This document shows, one piece after another, positions 34,854 through 42,826 of a stretch of 64,000 nt of DNA. The DNA is taken from the NCBI GenBank assembly GCA_044507605.1, contig JBIQJI010000025.1:5790-69789 (forward strand), read 5' to 3'. Source of the stretch: Thermopolyspora sp044507605 (lineage in GTDB: Bacteria; Actinomycetota; Actinomycetes; Streptosporangiales; Streptosporangiaceae). The stretch's first letter is position 1. Each line of letters opens with the position of its first letter. Made by a program: the position numbers and the translations under genes. The notes under the pieces were generated by a model. The model was not told where the DNA came from. It was given only the letters and a program-made list of their open reading frames with translations, and searched no databases.

Positions 34854-36208
34854 CCGGTGTTGCGCAGGACGCCCCGACGACCGGCCTGCTACCGGTCGTG
34901 GCGATCGTCGGGCGGCCCAACGTCGGCAAGTCGACGCTGGTCAACCGGTTCATCGGCCGCCGTGAGGCGGTCGTCGAGGACGTGCCGGGCGTGACGCGCG
35001 ACCGGGTCACCTATGACGCGAACTGGCGGGGCCGGCGGTTCACCCTCGTCGACACCGGCGGCTGGGACCCCGGGGCGGACGGCATGGCGCAGCGCATCGC
35101 CGCCCAGGCCCGCATCGCGGCCGAGCTGGCCGATGTCGTGGTGTTCGTGGTCGACGCCACTGTGGGCGTCACCGACGCCGACGAGGCCGTGGGCTCGGTG
35201 CTGCGCCGCTCGGGCAAGCCGATCGTGCTGGCGGCCAACAAGGCCGACAACCGGCTCGTGGAGATGGAGGCGGCGGCGCTGTGGTCGCTCGGCCTCGGCG
35301 AGCCCCATCCGGTGTCGGCGCTGCACGGCCGCTCCAGCGGAGACCTGCTCGACGCCATCCTCGACGCGCTGCCCGAGGCCCCGCCCGAGGACTTCGACGC
35401 CGAGCGCGGGCCGCGCCGCATCGCCCTGGTCGGCAAGCCCAACGTGGGCAAGTCCTCGCTGCTGAACAAGCTGGCGGGGGAGGAGCGGGTGCTGGTCGAC
35501 GCGGTGGCGGGCACCACCCGCGACCCCGTCGACGAGCTGATCGAGCTCGGCGGCAAGACCTGGCGGTTCGTCGACACGGCCGGCATCAGGCGCCGCGAGC
35601 GGGAGCTGAAGGGCGCCGACTTCTACGCCGGCATGCGCACCAAGGCCGCGCTGGAGCGCTCGGAGGTCGCGGTCGTGCTGATCGACGCGTCCCAGCCGCT
35701 CACCGAGCAGGACCTGCGCATCATGAGCATGGTGATCGACTCCGGCCGGGCCATGGTGGTGGCGTTCAACAAGTGGGACCTCGTGGACGAGGAGCGCCGC
35801 TACTACCTGGAGCGCGAGATCGACCGTCAGCTGGTGCGCACCCCGTGGGCGCTGCGGGTCAACATCTCCGCCCGCACGGGCCGCAACGTCGACAAGCTGG
35901 TCCCGGCGATCGAGCAGGCCCTGGAGTCGTGGTCGACCCGGGTGCCGACCGGTCGGCTGAACGCCTTCCTGTCCGATCTCGTGGCCGCCGCCCCGCCCCC
36001 GGTGCGCGGAGGCAAGCAGCCGAAGATCCTGTTCGCCACGCAGGTGTCGATCGAGCCGCCGAAGTTCGTGCTGTTCACCTCGGGCTTTCTGGAGGAGACC
36101 TACCGCCGGTTCGTGGAGCGGCGGCTGCGCGAGGAGTTCGGTTTCGCCGGCTCGCCCATCGAGGTGACCATGCGCATCCGCGAGAAGCGCGGCGCGGCCC
36201 GCCGCTAG
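34850..36208 (+). CDS. der: Ribosome biogenesis GTPase Der (EngA)
   Basis: A 452-residue GTPase with two tandem G domains that helps assemble the 50S subunit. Domain 1 (about 15-180) has VGRPNVGKST, DTGGWD and NKAD; domain 2 (about 190-360) has GKPNVGKSS, DTAGIRR and NKWD. A KH-like domain closes the protein (about 365-448; APPPVRGGKQPKILFATQ). GTG start overlapping cmk. The last gene of the conserved pyrG-to-der block. Confidence 0.98.
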   Translation: MTGVAQDAPTTGLLPVVAIVGRPNVGKSTLVNRFIGRREAVVEDVPGVTRDRVTYDANWRGRRFTLVDTGGWDPGADGMAQRIAAQARIAAELADVVVFVVDATVGVTDADEAVGSVLRRSGKPIVLAANKADNRLVEMEAAALWSLGLGEPHPVSALHGRSSGDLLDAILDALPEAPPEDFDAERGPRRIALVGKPNVGKSSLLNKLAGEERVLVDAVAGTTRDPVDELIELGGKTWRFVDTAGIRRRERELKGADFYAGMRTKAALERSEVAVVLIDASQPLTEQDLRIMSMVIDSGRAMVVAFNKWDLVDEERRYYLEREIDRQLVRTPWALRVNISARTGRNVDKLVPAIEQALESWSTRVPTGRLNAFLSDLVAAAPPPVRGGKQPKILFATQVSIEPPKFVLFTSGFLEETYRRFVERRLREEFGFAGSPIEVTMRIREKRGAARR

Positions 36209-36326
36209 GCCGCCCCGGCGTCGCCGCGTCCGGCCCCCGGGCCCGGCTTCCGCGACGCCGATGGTGGGGTATTCCCTACCATCGGTCGGGCGGCCCGCAG
36301 GGTCGAGGGCGGCGGCGACCGGCTTG

Positions 36327-36332
36327 TACGTT
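36327..36332 (+). promoter_or_regulatory. -10 element TACGTT, leaderless promoter for the histidine kinase
   Basis: A TAnnnT hexamer ends 7 nt before the ATG at 36340, with GTGGGGC between. No spaced Shine-Dalgarno sequence is present, consistent with a leaderless two-gene mRNA. Confidence 0.45.
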
Positions 36333-36339
36333 GTGGGGC

Positions 36340-37587
36340 ATGCGATCAGTCCTGCGCCGCCTCGGCAGCGACACCCTCTACCTGATGCTGGGTTTTCCCC
36401 TGGCGCTGGTGAGCTTCACCCTGCTCATGACGTTCTTCCTCGTGGGCGTGGGCACGGCCGTGATCTGGGTGGGGCTGGGCCTCGTCGTGCTCTGCCTGCT
36501 CATGGCCCGGGGCTTCGCCGACATCGAGCGGGCCCGGATCCGCGGCGTGCTCGACCGGCGGATGTCGCGGCCGAGATACCGTCCGGCCCCGCCCGGATCG
36601 GGCTGGTTCCGCACGATGCTGAGCCCGATGACCAGCGGCCAATCCTGGCTGGACCTGCTCCACGGCATCGTGCTGCTCCCGCTGACGGTGATCACGTTCA
36701 CGATCGGCGTGGTCCTGTGGTCGGTCACGCTGAGCGGGCTCGCCTATCCGCTGTACGGCTGGATCCTGTCCGGCTTCCCTGACAACCACTCGCTGGCGGA
36801 GCTGCTCGGCATCGGCGAGGGCTATCTGATCGACAGCGTGTTCTACGTCGGCATGGGGGTCGTCGCCGCGCTCGTGCTGTATCCGGTCACGCGGGCCTGT
36901 GCCGTCGCTCAGGCGTCCCTCGGCCGGGTGCTGCTCACCGGGGTGGCCGAGCTGCAGGAGCGCATCGAGGATCTCACGGAGGGCCGTGCGGCGGCCGTGT
37001 CGGCGGAGGCCGACGCGCTGCGCAGGCTGGAGCGCGACATCCACGACGGGCCGCAGCAGCGCCTGGTGCACCTGGCGATGGAGTTGTCGCGCGCGCAGCG
37101 GCAGATGCGCCGCGACCCGGAGGCGGCCGGCGCGACCCTCGGCGCGGCGATCACCGCCACCCGCGAGACGCTGGACGAGCTGCGGGCCCTGTCGCGCGGC
37201 ATCGCCCCGCCGATCCTGACCGACCGGGGGCTCGCCCCCGCGCTGGCCGCCCTCGCCGGCCGGTGCACCGTGCAGGTCGACCTCGACGTCCAGGTGACCG
37301 GCCGGTTCCCCGCCGCCATCGAGAACGCCGTCTACTTCGTCACCGCCGAGTGCCTCACCAACGTCGCCAAGCACAGCCGCGCCGAGCTGTGCACGATCAC
37401 GCTCAGCCGCACCGGCGACGTGCTGCTGCTCACCGTCGGGGATGATGGGGTCGGCGGCGCGCACGTCGCCAAGGGACATGGCCTGTCCGGTCTCGCCGAC
37501 CGGCTGAGGGCGGTGGACGGCGAGCTGACCGTGCAGTCGCCCGTGGGCGGGCCGACGATGATCGTGGCGGAGGTGCCGTGCGGGTAG
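36340..37587 (+). CDS. NarL-type two-component sensor histidine kinase
   Basis: A 415-residue membrane kinase with HisKA_3 and HATPase_c domains. An N-terminal sensor has about four hydrophobic segments (about 10-58, 105-140, 165-190; DUF4153/PspC-like spacing, no large extracellular loop). The dimerisation/phospho-acceptor helix is RRLERDIHDGPQQRLVHLAM with H235. ATP-binding boxes follow: N box AECLTNVAKHSRA, G1 DDGVGG and G2 GHGLSGLADR. Its end overlaps the response regulator by 10 nt. Kinases of this arrangement often sense the membrane or cell envelope; the signal here is unknown. Confidence 0.92.
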   Translation: MRSVLRRLGSDTLYLMLGFPLALVSFTLLMTFFLVGVGTAVIWVGLGLVVLCLLMARGFADIERARIRGVLDRRMSRPRYRPAPPGSGWFRTMLSPMTSGQSWLDLLHGIVLLPLTVITFTIGVVLWSVTLSGLAYPLYGWILSGFPDNHSLAELLGIGEGYLIDSVFYVGMGVVAALVLYPVTRACAVAQASLGRVLLTGVAELQERIEDLTEGRAAAVSAEADALRRLERDIHDGPQQRLVHLAMELSRAQRQMRRDPEAAGATLGAAITATRETLDELRALSRGIAPPILTDRGLAPALAALAGRCTVQVDLDVQVTGRFPAAIENAVYFVTAECLTNVAKHSRAELCTITLSRTGDVLLLTVGDDGVGGAHVAKGHGLSGLADRLRAVDGELTVQSPVGGPTMIVAEVPCG

Positions 37588-38225
37588 TCGTGGCCGACGA
37601 CGCGGCGTTGATCAGGGCGGGCCTGGTCAGGCTGCTGGAGGAGTTCGGCTGTGAGGTGATCGCGGCGGTCGGCACCGGCGACGAGCTGGTGGCGGTTGTG
37701 GAGGCCGAGCGGCCCGACGTGTCGGTCGTCGACGTGCGCATGCCGCCGTCGTTCACCGACGAGGGCCTGCGCGCGGCCGTCGAGGCGCGCAAGCGGGTGC
37801 CGGGCGCCCCGGTGCTGATCCTGTCCCAGTACGTCGAGGTCTCCTACGCCGACGACCTGCTCGCCGACGCGCGCGGCGCCGTCGGCTACCTGCTGAAGGA
37901 CCGTGTCGTCGACGTCGACGAGTTCATGGAGGGGCTGCGGCGGGTCGCGGCCGGGGGCACGGTGTTCGACCCGCAGGTCGTCTCGCAGCTCATGGTGCGG
38001 CGCCGCCGGGACGACCCGCTGGCGTCGCTGACGCCCCGCGAGCGCGAGGTGCTGGCGCTGATGGCCGAGGGCAGGTCCAACCCCGCCATCGGCCGTCAGC
38101 TCGTCATCACCGATGGCGCCGTCGAAAAGCACGTGCGCGGCATCTTCGCCAAGCTCGGCCTGTACGCCGACGACGGCGACCAGCATCGCCGGGTCCGCGC
38201 CGTGCTGGCGTACCTGCGCTCCTGA
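37578..38225 (+). CDS. NarL/LuxR family response regulator
   Basis: A 215-residue DNA-binding regulator, cognate to the kinase just upstream. The receiver domain (1-120) has D7/D8, phospho-acceptor D52 (SVVDVRMPP) and K107-region GYLLKDRV. The LuxR-type HTH (about 150-205) reads LTPREREVLALMAEGRSN and DGAVEKHVRGIFAKLGL. GTG start inside the end of the kinase gene. It likely autoregulates, but no clear operator is visible at the leaderless promoter. Convergent with the MarR gene, with 18 nt between. Confidence 0.94.
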   Translation: MRVVVADDAALIRAGLVRLLEEFGCEVIAAVGTGDELVAVVEAERPDVSVVDVRMPPSFTDEGLRAAVEARKRVPGAPVLILSQYVEVSYADDLLADARGAVGYLLKDRVVDVDEFMEGLRRVAAGGTVFDPQVVSQLMVRRRRDDPLASLTPREREVLALMAEGRSNPAIGRQLVITDGAVEKHVRGIFAKLGLYADDGDQHRRVRAVLAYLRS

Positions 38226-38243
38226 CCGGCCCGGAGGGGCGCG

Positions 38244-38729
38244 TCACTTGTCGCCTTCGTCGAAGCGCTCGCGCTGCAGGTGCTCGACCACCGGCGCGTA
38301 CGCCTCCTCGATCGCCTTGACCAGGTCGGGCGACAGGCGGTCCATGAAGTGCCTGCGCACCCCGGCCACGTGGTGGGGGGCGACCCGGCGTATGGTCTCC
38401 CAGCCGGTCTCGGTGAGCACGGCGAAGGTGCCGCGCCGGTCGTCGGGGCAGGTTTCGCGGGCCACCAGGTGCTTGGCCTCCATACGGGAGATCTGGTGCG
38501 ACAGGCGGCTGCGGGACTGGATGGTGGCGGTCGCCAGATCGCTCATGCGCATCCGGTGTCCCGGGCTCTCCGAAAGGTTGACCAGGATCTCGTAGTCGTT
38601 GAGGGAGAGCCCGAACTCCTGGAGCTCACGGTCGAGCCGGTGCGCCAGCAACTTGTGGGCGGCCAGGTGGGCACGCCACGCCCGCTGCTCGGCCTGTGAC
38701 AGCCAGCGGGTTTCGGCCTCATAGGTCAT
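38244..38729 (-). CDS. MarR family transcriptional regulator
   Basis: A 161-residue dimeric winged-helix regulator. The HTH and wing lie at about 60-105 (GHRMRMSDLATATIQSRSRL, HLVARETCPDDRRGTFAVLT with the conserved D-x-R in the wing). The flanking helices carry the dimer interface (RELQEFGLSLNDYEIL). ATG start at 38729. It is divergent from a CBS-pair gene across an unusually AT-rich 262-bp region with an inverted repeat, a likely site of autoregulation. The effector is unknown. Confidence 0.92.
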   Translation of the reverse strand: MTYEAETRWLSQAEQRAWRAHLAAHKLLAHRLDRELQEFGLSLNDYEILVNLSESPGHRMRMSDLATATIQSRSRLSHQISRMEAKHLVARETCPDDRRGTFAVLTETGWETIRRVAPHHVAGVRRHFMDRLSPDLVKAIEEAYAPVVEHLQRERFDEGDK

Positions 38730-38991
38730 GCAAGTGAATCTATCTCCGTGACGGCCCGAGAGCGTCGCCGGCCAGGTGCCGCCGGCCGGGTGGGGAGGAA
38801 TCGGTGGTCCGCAACCCGGTGCCCGGCGGATCCATTCTGAAGTATTAACTCTGACAAATGGTACTTCTTACCTGCTAATTCCCATCTGTCGTCACTCTCA
38901 GTCTTGACTCGGCACGAATACGCCTGTTGCCTGTAACCACGGTCCTCTGCCGAGCCCAGCAGGGCCGGCCCCATCGAGAGGGTGGTGTCGA
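38730..38991. promoter_or_regulatory. AT-rich divergent regulatory region (MarR / CBS-pair protein)
   Basis: The segment at about 38831-38930 is clearly richer in A and T than anything around it. It contains a spaced 6-bp inverted repeat, GAAGTA (38839-38844) and TACTTC (38862-38867), with TTGTCA on the minus strand between the arms and a TTGACT on the plus strand near 38903. It probably holds promoters for both genes and a MarR operator. No gene is seen. Confidence 0.5.
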
Positions 38992-39420
38992 TTGCTCATC
39001 GGTACGATCCTGCGGAACAAGGGAACAAGCGTGGCCACCGTGCGGCCGTCCGCGTCCGTGAAGGAACTGCTGGCGGTGCTGGCCGAGCTCAACATCGGGG
39101 CGGTCGTGGTGTCCGACGACGGCATCACGATCGACGGCATCGTCTCCGAACGCGACATCGTGCGGCGGCTCAACGAGCGGGGCGCGGAGCTGCTCGACTC
39201 GCCCGTCTCGGCCATCATGACGACCGAGGTGCGCACCTGCGGCCTGGACTCCAACGTGGAGGAGCTGCGGCGCACGATGACCAACCATCGCATCCGGCAC
39301 ATCCCGGTGCTGCGCGACGGCCGGCTCGCCGGCCTCGTGAGCATCGGCGACGTGGTGAAGTGCGCCATCGAAGAACTCGAAAGCGAGAAGGCCCACCTCG
39401 TCGGATACCTGCACGGCTGA
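38992..39420 (+). CDS. CBS-domain pair protein (Hrp1-like)
   Basis: A 142-residue protein made only of two CBS domains (about 8-62 and 75-130), a fold that usually binds adenosyl ligands and senses energy state. Typical segments are ELNIGAVVVSDDGITIDGIV, SERDIVRRLNERG, ELRRTMTNHRIRHIPVLRDG and GLVSIGDVVKCAIEE. The architecture matches hypoxic-response protein 1 of mycobacteria. TTG start with GAGAGGG about 9 nt upstream; no in-frame ATG or GTG gives a complete first domain. Its divergent MarR neighbour may control it. Confidence 0.9.
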   Translation: MLIGTILRNKGTSVATVRPSASVKELLAVLAELNIGAVVVSDDGITIDGIVSERDIVRRLNERGAELLDSPVSAIMTTEVRTCGLDSNVEELRRTMTNHRIRHIPVLRDGRLAGLVSIGDVVKCAIEELESEKAHLVGYLHG

Positions 39421-39515
39421 CGACCCGCCGCGCGGGCCCCCGCCCGAGCGGCATCGCACGCGACCGGCGTGCCGAGCGGGCCCGGCCGCCGGACCCGCGG
39501 CGCGCCGCCGCCGTC

Positions 39516-39521
39516 TACACT
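39516..39521 (+). promoter_or_regulatory. -10 element TACACT before the Smr gene
   Basis: A TAnnnT hexamer lies about 27 nt before the TTG start. The start point near 39528 would give a leader of about 20 nt carrying the AGGAGG ribosome-binding site. Confidence 0.4.
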
Positions 39522-39548
39522 TGCGGGTCGCGACGGTAGGAGGGCCGG

Positions 39549-39803
39549 TTGAAGCTCAAACTGGATCTGCACGACATCTTCAACAAGGGCGACCAGATCG
39601 ATCGGGCGCTGCGCGAGATCATCGACGAGGCCGTCCGCACGAAGGCCACCCAGGTCGAGATCATCCCCGGCAAGGGGTCGGGCCAGCTCAAAAAGCGCGT
39701 GCTGCGCTTCCTGGACCAAAAAGAGATCAAGCGCCTCTACCACCGCATCGACAAGGACTCCCGCAATCACGGCCGCCTGTTCGTGTACTTCCGCTGGAGC
39801 TGA
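39549..39803 (+). CDS. Small Smr-domain protein
   Basis: An 84-residue stand-alone Smr domain, a fold that in MutS2 and related proteins is a nuclease or nucleic-acid-binding module. The glycine signature is present as IIPGKGSGQLKKRVLRFL (normally HGxGxGxL), preceded by LDLHDIFN, the usual LDLHG-like start. The leading His of the signature is Pro/Gly here, so nuclease activity is uncertain. TTG start with AGGAGG 5 nt upstream. Monocistronic. Confidence 0.88.
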   Translation: MKLKLDLHDIFNKGDQIDRALREIIDEAVRTKATQVEIIPGKGSGQLKKRVLRFLDQKEIKRLYHRIDKDSRNHGRLFVYFRWS

Positions 39804-39856
39804 TCGGCGTCGCGCCGCGCGTCGCCCCGCGACCCCGGTTGGTCAGAGCTCGGCGG

Positions 39857-40240
39857 TCAGAGCTTGCGGGCGCCGCGGGTCTCCTCGGCCGCGGCCAGCA
39901 CCTGGGCGAAGGGGGCGCCGGCGCCCGCGATGATCGTGGCGGCCACGGCGCCCTCGACCAGGGGGGCGTCGGCCACGGCGATCGTGGTGTCGCCGATCTC
40001 CTCCACGGTGGCCTTGGCGATGAGCACGGAGCTGCCGATGTCGGTCAGCAGCAGCACGCCGTCGCCCTGATTCACCACCTCGATCCCGACGCGGATGCGG
40101 TCGGAGCTGGTGCCGACACCGTCGCCGTCGGTGCCGCCCGCGACGGCGATGGGGGCCTTGCGGGGCGACAGGGCGTGGCACAGCCGGGCCACCTCGAGCG
40201 CGAGGGCCCGGCTGTGCGAGACCAGGACGATGCCCACCAT
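39857..40240 (-). CDS. dhaM: Dihydroxyacetone kinase phosphotransferase subunit DhaM (EIIA domain only)
   Basis: A 127-residue EIIA-mannose-like phosphocarrier that passes phosphate from the PTS to ADP bound in DhaL. The active His is H9 (VLVSHSRALA), with the acidic turn LLTDIGSSVL typical of the fold. Only the EIIA domain is present, not the HPr/EI fusions of E. coli DhaM, so general PTS proteins must be supplied in trans. The ATG overlaps the dhaL stop by 1 nt. Last gene of dhaKLM. Confidence 0.94.
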   Translation of the reverse strand: MVGIVLVSHSRALALEVARLCHALSPRKAPIAVAGGTDGDGVGTSSDRIRVGIEVVNQGDGVLLLTDIGSSVLIAKATVEEIGDTTIAVADAPLVEGAVAATIIAGAGAPFAQVLAAAEETRGARKL

Positions 40241-40863
40241 CAGTGGCCCCCCGCGCCGTTCAGGGCGCGGAAGAGCAACGCGCTGGACGCCGCGCCGGGG
40301 TCCTCGTGACCGATGCTGCGCTCGCCCAGATAGCTGGCCCTGCCCTTGCGGGCCTGCATCGGCACCGTGGCGCGGGCGCCCCGCTCGGCGGCGTCGGCGG
40401 CCTCGCGCACGGCCTCGTGCCACGGGACGCCGTCGCGTACCCGGGCCAGGGCCTCGATGGCGGGGGTGAGGGCGTCGACCATCGTCTTGTCGCCGGGCTG
40501 CGCCCCGCCGAGCTTCTGCACGCCGGCCAGGCCGGTCTCCAGCGCCGTCACCAGGTCGCCGGGCGACACCATGCCGGCGTCTCCGAGCGTCTTGCCGGCC
40601 TGGCGGAAAAAGGTGCCGTACAGGGGGCCGGACGCGCCGCCCACCCTGCGGATCAGGGTGGTGCCCGCCATCGTGAGCAGCTCGCCGGGGGTGTCGGCGG
40701 GGGTCTCGGCGAACGCCTGGACGATGGCGGTGAACCCGCGGTCGAGGTTGGCGCCGTGGTCGGCGTCGCCGATGACCGCGTCGAGCCGGGTGAGGTGCGC
40801 CCGTTGCTCGTGGATCAGCCTGGCGGCCCCCCGGATCCACTCGGCGAAGAACGTCGTGTCCAC
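40240..40863 (-). CDS. dhaL: Dihydroxyacetone kinase ADP-binding subunit DhaL
   Basis: A 207-residue all-helical subunit with permanently bound ADP that transfers phosphate to dihydroxyacetone on DhaK. The metal-binding Asp motif DAVIGDADHGANLDRG (D33, D35, D41) and the nucleotide loop GGASGPLYGTFFRQ are intact. The C-terminal cap contains KGRASYLGERSIGHEDPGA. GTG start, 10 nt downstream of dhaK. Confidence 0.95.
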   Translation of the reverse strand: MDTTFFAEWIRGAARLIHEQRAHLTRLDAVIGDADHGANLDRGFTAIVQAFAETPADTPGELLTMAGTTLIRRVGGASGPLYGTFFRQAGKTLGDAGMVSPGDLVTALETGLAGVQKLGGAQPGDKTMVDALTPAIEALARVRDGVPWHEAVREAADAAERGARATVPMQARKGRASYLGERSIGHEDPGAASSALLFRALNGAGGH

Positions 40864-40873
40864 AGCCGTCCTC

Positions 40874-41866
40874 CTAACGGCCCCACCGCAGACCCGGGGT
40901 CTCGACGGGTGCGTCCCAGAGCCTCGTCAGTTCGTCGGTCAGGCGGCAGACCGTGACGGAGAAGCCCGCCATGTCGAGGCTGGTGATGTAGTCGCCCACC
41001 AGCGCACGGGCCACTGTCGCGCCCTTACCGCGCAGGTAGGCGTCGACCTCGGCGAACACGATGTACAGCTCGATCAGCGGGGTGCCGCCCATCCCGTTCA
41101 CCATGACCAGCGTATCGCCGCCGAGGGGCAGATCCTCGTCGATCGCGTCCAGGGCGACGCGCACGAGGTCGCGCGCCGGGGCGGCGGCGATGCGCGACCG
41201 GCCGGGCTCGCCGTGAATGCCCACCCCGATCTCGATCTCGTCGTCGCCCAGGTCGAACGTCGGCTCGCCCGAGCCGGGGGTCGTGCAGGCGGTCAGCGCG
41301 ATGCCGAACGATCGGCTGCGCTCGTTGACCTGCTCGGCGACCCGGGCCACCTCGGCCAGCGGGGCCCCCGTCTCGGCGAGCGCGCCGGCGATCTTCTCGA
41401 CGAACACCGTGGCGCCGGTGCCCCGCCGCCCGGCCGTGTAGAGCGAGTCGCGCACGGCGACGTCGTCGTTGACGAGCACGGTGGCCACCTGGACGCCCTC
41501 GTCGTCGGCGAGCTCGGCGGCCATCTGGAAGTTGAGCACGTCGCCGGTGTAGTTCTTCACGATGTGCAGCACCCCGGCGCCGCCGTCGACGCCCTTGCTC
41601 GCCTCGATCACCTGGTCGGGCACGGGCGAGGTGAAGATGTCGCCGGGGCACGCGGCGTCGAGCATGCCGTACCCCACGAATCCCGCGTGCAGCGGCTCGT
41701 GGCCGGAGCCGCCCCCCGAGACCAGTCCGACCTTGCCCTGGCGGGGCGCCGACGCGCGGAAGACGATGCGGTTGGCGAGGTCGACGCGGAGCCCGGGATG
41801 CGCGGCGGCCAGACCGGTCAGGGCGTCGGCGACGACCGACTCGGCGTCGTTGATGAGCTTCTTCAC
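40874..41866 (-). CDS. dhaK: Dihydroxyacetone kinase subunit DhaK
   Basis: A 330-residue subunit that binds dihydroxyacetone covalently as a hemiaminal through H218 (GVGIHGEPG), the same residue number as in E. coli. N-terminal LVSGGGSGHEPLHAGFVG and the KNYTGDVLNFQMAAE segment complete the substrate site. GTG start at 41866 after a GGGGAAG sequence; the frame stays open far upstream but that part has no family similarity. First gene of dhaKLM, divergent from the cyclase/ThDP operon with a palindromic operator between. Confidence 0.96.
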   Translation of the reverse strand: MKKLINDAESVVADALTGLAAAHPGLRVDLANRIVFRASAPRQGKVGLVSGGGSGHEPLHAGFVGYGMLDAACPGDIFTSPVPDQVIEASKGVDGGAGVLHIVKNYTGDVLNFQMAAELADDEGVQVATVLVNDDVAVRDSLYTAGRRGTGATVFVEKIAGALAETGAPLAEVARVAEQVNERSRSFGIALTACTTPGSGEPTFDLGDDEIEIGVGIHGEPGRSRIAAAPARDLVRVALDAIDEDLPLGGDTLVMVNGMGGTPLIELYIVFAEVDAYLRGKGATVARALVGDYITSLDMAGFSVTVCRLTDELTRLWDAPVETPGLRWGR

Positions 41867-41951
41867 GATGGCTTCCCCGTCCTGTCGGATGACGCTCTCA
41901 GGATCAACCTGTCCCCGCTGCGCACGGGAGGCAAGCGTGCCCGGGCAGGCC

Positions 41952-41972
41952 ACATCTGGTATTACCAGCTGT
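41952..41972. promoter_or_regulatory. FadR/GntR-type palindromic operator between dhaK and the cyclase operon
   Basis: The 13-bp perfect palindrome CTGGTATTACCAG (41956-41968) extends to 21 bp with one mismatched pair (ACA...TGT). Its core GTA-T-TAC fits the published FadR-subfamily GntR consensus GTM-N0-1-KAC. It lies 86 nt from dhaK and 72 nt from the cyclase start, in the shared promoter region. Confidence 0.6.
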
Positions 41973-42043
41973 GATGTAGGAGGATCTGGGCATTCTGCGC
42001 CCACCGGCGGGTGCAGTGACGATAACGACGGTTGGAGGGGTCC

Positions 42044-42826
42044 ATGTCGGTGCTGACCAGCCTCATGGAGAGCATCCGGAGCGGGGCCGTCGAAGTGATC
42101 GACCTCACCGCCCCCCTGACCGAGACGACGCCGATCCTGATGTTGCCGGAGCCGTTCGGGAACACCTCCAGGTTCTCCCCGCGCGAGATCAGCCGGTACG
42201 ACGACAGGGGACCCGGCTGGTACTGGAACGACATCGTCACCGGCGAGCACACCGGCACCCACCTCGACGCGCCGATCCACTGGGTGACCGGCCGCGACGG
42301 CGAGGACGTGGCGCAGATCGCCCCGACCCGGCTCATCGGCCCCGCCGTGGTGCTCGACTTCTCGGCGCAGGCCGCCGCCGACCCCGACTTCCTGCTCACG
42401 GTCGATCACGTCACGACCTGGGAGAAGCAGCACGGGCCGCTGCCCGAGGGCGGCTGGCTGCTCTATCGCACCGGCTGGGACTCCCGCGCGCACGACCAGG
42501 ACGAGTTCCTCAACGCCGACGAGGCCGGGCCGCACACGCCGGGCATGTCCGTCGAATGCGCCAGATGGCTGGCCACCGAGACCGCCATCATCGGCGTCGG
42601 GGTGGAGACCGTCGGCACCGACGCGGGGGCGGCGCACTCGTTCGACCCGGCGTTCCCCTGCCACTCCTACCTGCTCGGGGCCGGCAAGTACGGCCTGACC
42701 CAGCTGCGCGGGCTCGACCGGCTGCCGGTCACCGGGGCGGTGCTGATCGCGAGCCCGCTGCCGATCGTGGGCGGATCGGGCAGCCCCGCGCGCGTGTTCG
42801 CCCTCGTCGAGAGGGGCGACGCCTAG
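42044..42826 (+). CDS. Cyclase family (kynurenine-formamidase-like) metal hydrolase
   Basis: A 260-residue hydrolase of the cyclase/KynB fold that usually hydrolyses an amide, formamide or lactone. The diagnostic metal motif is intact as HTGTHLDAPIHW (H69, H73, D75, H79), and a further conserved CHSYLLGAGKYGLTQL segment is near the C-terminus. The ATG follows GGAGG by 5 nt. The next gene begins one base after its stop, so it works with the ThDP enzyme, presumably on the same substrate pathway. The true substrate is unknown. Confidence 0.88.
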   Translation: MSVLTSLMESIRSGAVEVIDLTAPLTETTPILMLPEPFGNTSRFSPREISRYDDRGPGWYWNDIVTGEHTGTHLDAPIHWVTGRDGEDVAQIAPTRLIGPAVVLDFSAQAAADPDFLLTVDHVTTWEKQHGPLPEGGWLLYRTGWDSRAHDQDEFLNADEAGPHTPGMSVECARWLATETAIIGVGVETVGTDAGAAHSFDPAFPCHSYLLGAGKYGLTQLRGLDRLPVTGAVLIASPLPIVGGSGSPARVFALVERGDA

